The notes beneath the pieces are model-generated. The model did not search any database. It was not told where the DNA came from and saw only the letters and a program-made list of their open reading frames with translations. DNA of 44,855 nt from Actinoplanes sp. TFC3 (lineage in GTDB: Bacteria > Actinomycetota > Actinomycetes > Mycobacteriales > Micromonosporaceae), in the NCBI RefSeq assembly GCF_001553785.1, contig NZ_LOJP01000001.1:5664945-5709799 (forward strand). The letters are read 5' to 3'. This document shows positions 16,023 to 24,934 of this stretch, piece after piece. The stretch's first letter is position 1. Each line of letters opens with the position of its first letter. A program made the position numbers and the translations under genes.

Positions 16023-17525
16023 GTGCAGATCCTCGCAGCCGCCGCGGCGGTTCTTACGCTGATCAGTGGACCTACTCCGCCCGCCGAGTTTGGCAGTGAC
16101 TGGGCCGATCCGCGGACCGCCGCGCCGCCGGTGGCCGCCCCGCATGCGCCGAGTTGTGCAACGACCATCGTGGACACCGAGTTCCGCGACTTCACGCCGT
16201 ACACCTCGAATTACCGGCCGTCCTGCCGTGGGCCTTGGCAAAAGGTTGTGTTGCGCCTCGATGGTGCGGTTCAGGGGCGGCAGTACGACCGGCTCGGCTA
16301 TCTCAAGATCGGCGGTGTCACGGTCTTCAAGACCTCGACGCCCGAGCCCAGCCCGGACGGCATCACCTGGTCCGTCGAGAAGGACGTCACCGAGTACGCA
16401 TCGCTGCTGACCAGCGCGCAGCCGGTCGAGATGCTGATCGGCAACGTCGTCGACGACACGTACACCGGCGTTCTCGATGTCACCGTCGAACTCACTTTCT
16501 ATCGCGGCCAGGCAGCCGAGCGGCCGGACATTCTGCCGACCTCGCAAGCCATCCCGCGCAACACCGAAAAGCTTCTTGCCGACGTGTACGCGACCGGCTC
16601 GGGCGGTGGCTGCGAGGAATTCTGGTATCTGACCACGCCCACCGGCGTCCCCTATTCCTGCCCGGCCGGCAACGGGCCGTACCGCGAAGTCCAGATCACT
16701 ATCGACGGGCGAGTCGCTGGCATTGCCGCACCTTATCCGCACATATATACCGGTGGATGGTCCAACCCCTTCCTCTGGTACGTCCTGCCGGCCCCGCGCG
16801 CCTTCGACATCCAGCCCATCCGGTACGACCTCACCCCGTTCGCCGGGCTGCTCACCGACGGCAAGGTCCACGACATCACCGTTGGGGTAGCCGGCGTGCC
16901 CGAGGGCCAGTCCGGCTGGGACGTGCCGACCTTGTTGCTCGCGTGGCGGGACAAGCAAGCCACCCAAGTGACCGGCCGCCTGCTGAGCACCACGCAAACC
17001 CCGCTGCGCAACACGTCGGTCTACACGGCACCCACGCTCACGACCACCGGCGGGCACAGCCTCACAACCAGCGGCTACCTCGACACCTCGCACGGCCGCG
17101 TCACCACGACGGTCAGCCGCACCCTGGCCAGCACCAGCAGCCACACCTGGAACGCCGACGAGACCGAGGACGCCCTGCGCGCCCGATGGACCGACAATTC
17201 CCGGGTCACGATCAAGAAAGGCCGGGCCAGACCCACCACCATCAAGACCAGTTTCCGGTACGGCCTGAACGGCGCGATTTCCATCTCGGCCGACAACCGG
17301 CTCAGCACCACGATCAAGCTGGAGGACAGCGCGGTGAGCCCGGGACGGCGGGTGCTCGACACGTACCAGGGGCAGGCGTCATACCTGCTCAACGTGCCCC
17401 GCGACCAGCGCCACGCCACCGGGGTGTCGACCGAGCGCTACCGCGTGTGGCAGCCCGGACCCGGCTACGACCACACGATCCAGGTGCGCAACGGCACTGT
17501 GGTAGTGGACCGCTTTAACGGTTAA
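16023..17525 (+). CDS. Secreted PNGase-A-like glycopeptide amidase
   Basis: Encodes about 500 residues. After an Ala/Val/Leu-rich signal-like N-terminus comes a mature region with SCATTIVDTEFRDFTPYTSN, WQKVVLRLDGAVQGRQYDRLG and later GGWSNPFLWYVLPAPRAFDIQP (split by short gaps), matching the peptide-N4-(N-acetyl-beta-glucosaminyl)asparagine amidase A family. That enzyme releases N-glycans from glycopeptides and was first known from plants. The protein is long enough for the two jelly-roll-like domains of the family. The start is uncertain: GTG 16023 gives a short signal peptide without the usual positive charges and has no clear ribosome binding site; longer in-frame starts would overlap the divergent gene. 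It ends 9 nt before the MFS gene. Confidence 0.72.
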   Translation: MQILAAAAAVLTLISGPTPPAEFGSDWADPRTAAPPVAAPHAPSCATTIVDTEFRDFTPYTSNYRPSCRGPWQKVVLRLDGAVQGRQYDRLGYLKIGGVTVFKTSTPEPSPDGITWSVEKDVTEYASLLTSAQPVEMLIGNVVDDTYTGVLDVTVELTFYRGQAAERPDILPTSQAIPRNTEKLLADVYATGSGGGCEEFWYLTTPTGVPYSCPAGNGPYREVQITIDGRVAGIAAPYPHIYTGGWSNPFLWYVLPAPRAFDIQPIRYDLTPFAGLLTDGKVHDITVGVAGVPEGQSGWDVPTLLLAWRDKQATQVTGRLLSTTQTPLRNTSVYTAPTLTTTGGHSLTTSGYLDTSHGRVTTTVSRTLASTSSHTWNADETEDALRARWTDNSRVTIKKGRARPTTIKTSFRYGLNGAISISADNRLSTTIKLEDSAVSPGRRVLDTYQGQASYLLNVPRDQRHATGVSTERYRVWQPGPGYDHTIQVRNGTVVVDRFNG

Positions 17526-17534
17526 GTTGGCTCG

Positions 17535-18722
17535 GTGACGGAGCAAGTACAAACCGCGAAGGTGGCCGTGGCACTGACCTTCGCCATCAACGGCATCAGC
17601 TTCGCGGGGTGGCTGGCGCGTGCTCCTGCCGTACGCGATGATCTCGGACTTTCCCCGGCCGGCCTCGGCCTGCTCCTGCTGTGCCTGTCCGGAGCAGCCG
17701 TGGCCGCCATCCCGCTCGCCGGCCCGCTGGTGCAACGCTTCGGAGCCAGCCGCGCGGTGCTGGTGGGCAGCATGTCGGTGGTCGCCGGGCTGATCGGGTT
17801 GGGCACCGGGGCCGCGCTGGGCTCGGTGCCGGTGGCCGGGTTCGGCCTGGTGCTGCTGGGCTTGGGCAACAGCCTGTGGGACGTCGCGATGAACGTCGAG
17901 GGTGCGGCCGTGGAACGCCACCTCGGCCGCACCGTCATGCCGCGCTTCCACGCCGCCTTCAGCCTGGGGACGGTCGGCGGTGCGGGCATCAGCGCGCTGG
18001 CGGCGTACCTGGGAATCTCCGCAACCGCCCAGGTCTATGCCACCGCCGTCGTGGCCGCCGCAGTCATGATCTTCACGGTCCGCCGCTACCTCCCGGCGGA
18101 ACCCACCCCCGAGGAAGCCACCGGCGGCCGCGTCCGCGACGCGTGGCGCGAACCCCGCACCCTGCTGATCGGCGTGATCATGCTGGGCTTCGGCTTCACC
18201 GAGGGCGCAGCCAACGACTGGCTGGCCATCAGCCTGGTCGACGGCTACCACGCCACGGAAGCCATCGGCGCGATCGGCTTCGGCTTCTTCGTCACGGCCA
18301 TGACCCTGGGCCGGCTGTTCGGCGGCACCCTGATCGAACGCTGGGGGCGGGTGGTCGCTTTGCGCGTGACGGCCGCGTCGGCGCTGGTCGGGTTGCTGCT
18401 CGCGGTGTCCGGGCTGGGCGTGCCGATGGTGCTGATCGGGGCGCTGTTCTGGGGCGCGGGAGCTTCACTCGGCTTCCCGGTCGGCATGAGCGCGGCGGCG
18501 GACGATCCGGTGCGCGCGGCTATCCGGGTGTCGGTGGCCGGGTCGGTGGGGTACGGCGCTTTTCTGGCCGGGCCGCCGTTGATCGGGCTGCTGGCTGAGC
18601 ACTTCGGGGTGCTGCGGGCGTTGCTCGTGGTGATTGTGGCTATCGGGCTGGGGCTGATCGGCTCGGGGGCGGCACGACCGTTGCCGACGCCGGCCGGAGA
18701 GCCGGAGCGCATCACGCCGTAA
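17535..18722 (+). CDS. MFS transporter, YbjJ-like
   Basis: Encodes 395 residues with about 12 hydrophobic segments. The N-terminus FAINGISFAGWLARAPAVRDDLGLS and the loop PLVQRFGASRAVLVGS fit the short MFS subfamily related to YbjJ. Substrates are unknown; small hydrophobic compounds are exported by several relatives. The GTG start lies 9 nt after the PNGase-like stop, so the two are probably cotranscribed, though a link between glycan release and this carrier is speculative. A hairpin at 18810-18850 follows. Confidence 0.85.
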   Translation: MTEQVQTAKVAVALTFAINGISFAGWLARAPAVRDDLGLSPAGLGLLLLCLSGAAVAAIPLAGPLVQRFGASRAVLVGSMSVVAGLIGLGTGAALGSVPVAGFGLVLLGLGNSLWDVAMNVEGAAVERHLGRTVMPRFHAAFSLGTVGGAGISALAAYLGISATAQVYATAVVAAAVMIFTVRRYLPAEPTPEEATGGRVRDAWREPRTLLIGVIMLGFGFTEGAANDWLAISLVDGYHATEAIGAIGFGFFVTAMTLGRLFGGTLIERWGRVVALRVTAASALVGLLLAVSGLGVPMVLIGALFWGAGASLGFPVGMSAAADDPVRAAIRVSVAGSVGYGAFLAGPPLIGLLAEHFGVLRALLVVIVAIGLGLIGSGAARPLPTPAGEPERITP

Positions 18723-18809
18723 GCGGCTTGCGATGATGCCGTGCTCCCCGCGGATCGGCAAGACCGCGGTCTGCGCGAGCCGCTTTCATTGTCCGCCTGG
18801 TTCAGACGC

Positions 18810-18850
18810 GCAGCGACCGCCCTTACCCTGGAGGTTCGGGCGGTCGCTGT
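18810..18850. terminator. Bidirectional terminator between convergent MFS gene and nrdJ
   Basis: Arms AGCGACCGCCC (18812-18822) and GGGCGGTCGCT (18838-18848) extend by one or two further pairs to a 12-13-bp stem with a 15-nt loop, followed by CTTTC on the plus strand. It sits in the 233-bp gap between two convergent genes. The remainder of that gap shows nothing else. Confidence 0.7.
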
Positions 18851-18955
18851 CTTTCAGCCGCCGGTTGGCTCCGCAACCGTCAAGGTCACCGATCACCAGC
18901 CGTGGGCCGCGTCATCGACGAACTCGGCGTTGCATCAAGGCAACGCGACTCGATG

Positions 18956-21841
<2,886 letters not shown>

Positions 21842-22083
21842 GTGATGCTCCCCCTCGAACGATCGCGGCTTGCCCACCGCGATCCACTTTCCGACTGCCT
21901 TCGGGTCAAGACCCCTTATCCGGTACGCCCATAGCGCAGCGAACCGGTACGCGCGGCGCCCCGTGGCGGCGGTGCAGTACTCGCGCCGGTATTGCGATGT
22001 CTTGCTATTGCTGCCGCCCTGGCTATGGCTCTGTCAGGCGGCCTCGGCTGGCCTTGTCTTTGACGCGCCGACCTTCGCGTTGG

Positions 22084-22647
22084 TTATGGGGACCGATCGC
22101 TGATCTTCGGTGCCCGGCCGCCTGGTGGCCGGGTGGCCACCACGTGCCGCGCGGCGGTTTCCCGCTCGGTCTCGCCCGGGTCGCTGAGCGCTGCGCTACT
22201 TGTTGCGGCGGCTCGCAGCTCGGTGATCTCGCGCTCGAACGCGTCGATCGAGTCGAACGCCTTGTACACGCTGGCGAAGCGCAGGTATGCAACCTGGTCC
22301 AGCTCGCGCAGCGGGCTCAGAATCGCCAGCCCGACGTCGTGGCTGGGCACCTCGGCCGCGCCCTTCGCTCGTACCGTCTCTTCGACCTTCTGGGCCAGCA
22401 GGGCGATCGAGTCCTCATCCACAGGGCGGCCCTGGCACGCCTTGCGCACCCCGCTCATGATCTTGATCCGGCTGAAAGGCTCGGTCACGCCGCTGCGCTT
22501 GACGACGGCGAGCACCGCCTCCTCGACGGTCGTGAACCGCTTGCCGCACTCGGGACACGAGCGGCGGCGGCGGATCAGCTGGCCGTCGTCGGCCTCCCGC
22601 GAGTCAACGACCCGAGAATCCGCGTGCCGGCAGTACGGGCACCGCAC
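22084..22647 (-). CDS. nrdR: Transcriptional repressor NrdR
   Basis: Encodes 187 residues. The N-terminal zinc ribbon has CPYC (3-6) and CPECGKRF, then an ATP-cone domain (VVKRSGVTEPFSRIKI onward) that senses ATP/dATP. NrdR represses ribonucleotide reductase genes when dATP is high. The core ends near residue 150; the remaining tail rich in Ala, Thr and Pro is actinobacterial. The start is GTG 22647 with a strong AGGAGG (22653-22658). It lies upstream of nrdJ on the same strand, as in Streptomyces. Confidence 0.95.
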   Translation of the reverse strand: MRCPYCRHADSRVVDSREADDGQLIRRRRSCPECGKRFTTVEEAVLAVVKRSGVTEPFSRIKIMSGVRKACQGRPVDEDSIALLAQKVEETVRAKGAAEVPSHDVGLAILSPLRELDQVAYLRFASVYKAFDSIDAFEREITELRAAATSSAALSDPGETERETAARHVVATRPPGGRAPKISDRSP

Positions 22648-23099
22648 CGTAATCCTCCTGTCGCAGGAACGTCGACCACCTGATCACCAACGGCAGTTGC
22701 CCCGGACCCGAACCGACCTCCGGGCACGCAAAACCGCAGCCCCGAGCTGATCACTTTCCGCCGCGAAGCTGTGGTGCAAACCCGAGAACCGTAGGGGCGA
22801 AACCCCAACCTATGGATGACTTACACCCCTGTAACTACTAGATGTTGGGGTCGACGTTATGCCGCTGCGAACCCCGGCGCAAGTCAACCGGCGCGACGAC
22901 GCGCGGTATTTTCTACCTCAACACGACGGGTACCGCACCGGTCACGGCCAGCACCTAAACCAGTTGATCAAGACATCTTCCGGCGCCCGTTTCGTCACGC
23001 TCCAACCCACAGACCCATGGATGCCGTGACGTACGCCTTACCGGTGTTGTCCTTCGCCGTTCCGGCCCGCCGGCCGCCAAGTTCTGGTAGTCAGCCCTC
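22648..23099. other. nrdR upstream region
   Basis: These 452 bp lie between the nrdR start and the stop of the LysM gene, both on the minus strand. They hold the candidate NrdR boxes at 22803-22850. The rest (22860-23099) shows no convincing gene, no B12-box and no strong hairpin. Confidence 0.5.
22803..22850 (-). promoter_or_regulatory. Candidate NrdR operator pair upstream of nrdR
   Basis: Two related AT-richer segments face each other in this GC-rich gap: CCCCAACCTATGG at 22803-22815 and its inverted partner, CCCCAACATCTAGTAG on the minus strand at 22850-22835. The right site contains a CTAG-centred imperfect palindrome (22833-22848). NrdR boxes come as spaced pairs of about 16-bp palindromes upstream of nrd genes, and the centres here are about 28 bp apart. 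The assignment rests on position and symmetry, not on a verified consensus match. Confidence 0.4.
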
Positions 23100-23420
23100 T
23101 CAGCGGGGCAAGGTCAATGTCTGCCCGGCATAGATGCCGGTGCCCCGGATGCCGTTCAGACGCCGGATCTCGGGCAGCACGTCCTGAGGTGAGCGGCCAG
23201 GCGCCACGCGTGCCGCGATCGACCAGAGCGTGTCCCCAGGCTGCACGACGACGGTAGGCGCCGGCCGATACGGCGTGTCGTCGGCGCGAGAAGCTGTGGT
23301 CCACAACACGGCGCTCGCGAGGGATGCCATGAGAATGAAGAAGCCGAGAACGACTGCCCGGCCCCGCCTCGTGAGGCGCAAGGGGGCGGGCCGGGACGGA
23401 CGCACACCGGTCGCTACCAC
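23100..23420 (-). CDS. LysM cell-wall protein, ChiZ/YneA-like SOS division-control candidate
   Basis: Encodes 106 residues. After a basic N-terminus there is one membrane helix (about 25-43, VVLGFFILMASLASAVLW) and a C-terminal LysM domain (VVVQPGDTLWSIAARVAP to YAGQTLTL) that binds peptidoglycan. Size, topology and the position between nrdR and lexA match mycobacterial Rv2719c/ChiZ and its SOS-induced division-inhibitor relatives. GTG 23420 is chosen for the AGAGGAA ribosome binding site about 7 nt upstream. A palindrome of two SOS boxes lies 29-60 nt upstream of the start, so LexA repression is expected. Its job in delaying division after DNA damage is inferred from context. Confidence 0.85.
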   Translation of the reverse strand: MVATGVRPSRPAPLRLTRRGRAVVLGFFILMASLASAVLWTTASRADDTPYRPAPTVVVQPGDTLWSIAARVAPGRSPQDVLPEIRRLNGIRGTGIYAGQTLTLPR

Positions 23421-23448
23421 GGCATATTCCTCTCCACGCAGACATCCC

Positions 23449-23480
23449 TCGTACGGGCGTTCGATCGAACGCCCGTACGA
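23449..23480. promoter_or_regulatory. Perfect 32-bp palindrome containing two back-to-back SOS boxes
   Basis: Each 16-nt arm is TCGTACGGGCGTTCGA or its exact complement, with no spacer. Within it, CGTACGGGCGTTCG (23450-23463) and CGAACGCCCGTACG (23466-23479) each match the actinobacterial/Bacillus-type LexA box CGAAC-N4-GTTCG at 9 of 10 fixed positions. The centres are 16 bp apart. It sits just upstream of the LysM gene, so it probably places two LexA dimers on that promoter. Confidence 0.75.
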
Positions 23481-23540
23481 CGGTCTATCAGAACACGCGT
23501 ACGGAAGTCGAGCACTTCCGAGCGACACGCCGAGAGAATC

Positions 23541-23556
23541 TCGTACAGATGTTTGA
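23541..23556 (+). promoter_or_regulatory. SOS (LexA) box upstream of lexA
   Basis: TCGTACAGATGTTTGA fits CGAAC-N4-GTTYG with one mismatch (T for A in the left half). That is the same left-half variant, CGTAC, seen in the palindrome 70-90 bp away. It lies 134 nt before the lexA GTG, in the position expected for autoregulation. Confidence 0.75.
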
Positions 23557-23689
23557 ATATGTCGCAGCGCACTACTACGGTTTTGCTTCAAGAGGGGTCA
23601 GCCGGCCAAACGTCATCCCCACGGCGGATGTCCGGCTTCCGCGAACGCACCACGTGCCCGGGTGGCACTGGCCGACAGGGAGGGCCGAC

Positions 23690-24487
23690 GTGTCGACCGA
23701 CGACCGGACGAGCCGGCAGAAGCAAGAGAAGGAATCGAAGCCCGAAGCGACCACCAGAGCGGGAATGCGCCGCCGGACCCCGGCCCGGGCCCGCAGCGCT
23801 GACGCGCCGCAGCTACGTGCGGTCACGCCGGTGGTCAGCCAGTTCCCGGACGTGGTGACGGCCGACCTCACGGCCCGCCAGCGCCGCATCCTGGACTTCA
23901 TCAAGGACTGGGTGGAACGCTACGGCTACCCCCCGAGCGTCCGCGAAATCGGCGAGGCGGTCGGCCTGGTGTCGCCGTCCAGCGTGGCGTACCAACTGAA
24001 GGAGCTCGAGAAGAAGGGCTTCCTGCGCCGCGACCCCAACCGCCCCCGCGCAGTAGATGTCCGCTCCCCCAACGAGATGGTCGACGACGAGGCGCTGCGC
24101 TCGGCGCGTCCCGCCCCGGCCTACGTCCCCCTGGTCGGTCGCATCGCCGCCGGTGGCCCGATCCTGGCCGAGCAGGCCGTCGAAGACTTCTTCCCGCTCC
24201 CCCGGGAACTGGTCGGCGAGGGCGAAGTCTTCATGCTCGAGGTCAAGGGCGACTCGATGATCGACGCAGCTATCTGCAACGGCGACTGGGTAGTGGTCCG
24301 CCAGCAACCCACAGCCAACGTCGGCGACATCGTCGCAGCCATGATCGACGGCGAAGCCACGGTGAAGAGCTACCGCCAGCGCGACGGCCATGTCTGGCTG
24401 ATGCCGGCGAACCCCGCGTTCGATCCCATCCCGGGCGATGACGCTGTGGTCATGGGTCGCGTGGTGGCGGTCCTGCGGCGCGTCTGA
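23690..24487 (+). CDS. lexA: LexA repressor, SOS response
   Basis: Encodes 265 residues. The winged-helix DNA-binding domain begins at LTARQRRILDFIKDWVERYG and includes PPSVREIGEAVGLVSPSSVAYQLK. The self-cleavage site is Ala154-Gly155 (RIAAGGPI), with Ser189 (GDSMID) as nucleophile and Lys226 (TVKSY) as general base, so the autoprotease is complete. Before the DNA-binding domain is a basic, disordered leader of nearly 60 residues, longer than in E. coli LexA and common in actinobacteria. GTG 23690 is chosen for the preceding GGGAGGG; an ATG at 23549 inside the SOS-box region is too far upstream to be likely. Confidence 0.96.
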   Translation: MSTDDRTSRQKQEKESKPEATTRAGMRRRTPARARSADAPQLRAVTPVVSQFPDVVTADLTARQRRILDFIKDWVERYGYPPSVREIGEAVGLVSPSSVAYQLKELEKKGFLRRDPNRPRAVDVRSPNEMVDDEALRSARPAPAYVPLVGRIAAGGPILAEQAVEDFFPLPRELVGEGEVFMLEVKGDSMIDAAICNGDWVVVRQQPTANVGDIVAAMIDGEATVKSYRQRDGHVWLMPANPAFDPIPGDDAVVMGRVVAVLRRV

Positions 24488-24582
24488 CGCTGAGGACGGA
24501 CGGTTCCGGCGGTTGGTTTGCCGAGCCGTCCGTTCGCCGCGCGGTTGAATGTGGGTCCGCTGCCGGGAAGAGCGTCCGCCTT

Positions 24583-24639
24583 TTCGGGGTGGTGCCGGCT
24601 GTTCGGGGTGGTGCTGGCTGTTCGGGGTGGTGCGGGGCC
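24583..24639. repeat. 19-bp tandem repeat, three copies
   Basis: TTCGGGGTGGTGCCGGCTG occurs at 24583-24601, again at 24602-24620 with one change (C to T), and partly at 24621-24639 where the last six bases diverge. It lies in the non-coding gap after lexA. No function is evident. Confidence 0.8.
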
Positions 24640-24876
24640 TGGAAACGCGAGGCCGCCCGGCTGGGCTGGGCCTGACAATGCCTTGTTCGGTAGGGCGAAA
24701 TCGCGCCTGAGCCGGGGAATTGAGGGCCGGAGAGCAGCGACATGCCGGTTGACGCGCTGAACCCATTGAACGGGCGCTGAGTGGCACGGGCGAGCGTAGA
24801 ACAAGGGGCGCAGCGCCCACACTGCGAACGGCACCGGCTGCGTCGAGGGACGAGACCAATCCTTCTGGCTCACAAC

Positions 24877-24918
24877 AAACGGCGAAGGCCGGACGTCAAA
24901 GTCCAGCCTTCGCCGTTT
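24877..24918. terminator. Strong terminator for the propeller gene, probably also lexA
   Basis: Arms at 24877-24894 and 24901-24918 form an 18-bp stem with a 6-nt loop. The single mismatch becomes a G.U pair on the minus strand. It lies 17 nt after the stop of the minus-strand propeller gene. Confidence 0.8.
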
Positions 24919-24934
24919 CGTATGTCAGTTCGGG

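Larger units (their letters stand above)
24488..24934. other. Convergent gap between lexA and the propeller gene
   Basis: In 447 bp I see only a short tandem repeat (24583-24639) and a strong terminator hairpin (24877-24918). Open frames in this stretch look like GC-rich chance. Confidence 0.6.

Noticed and set aside
21842..23099. B12 riboswitch upstream of nrdR-nrdJ
   Set aside because: I looked on the minus strand for the conserved GCCACTG B12 box and its stems in both gaps and found none.
24370..24873. Minus-strand open frames downstream of lexA
   Set aside because: They overlap the lexA 3' end and a tandem repeat, and the predicted proteins are Arg/Pro-rich without family features.
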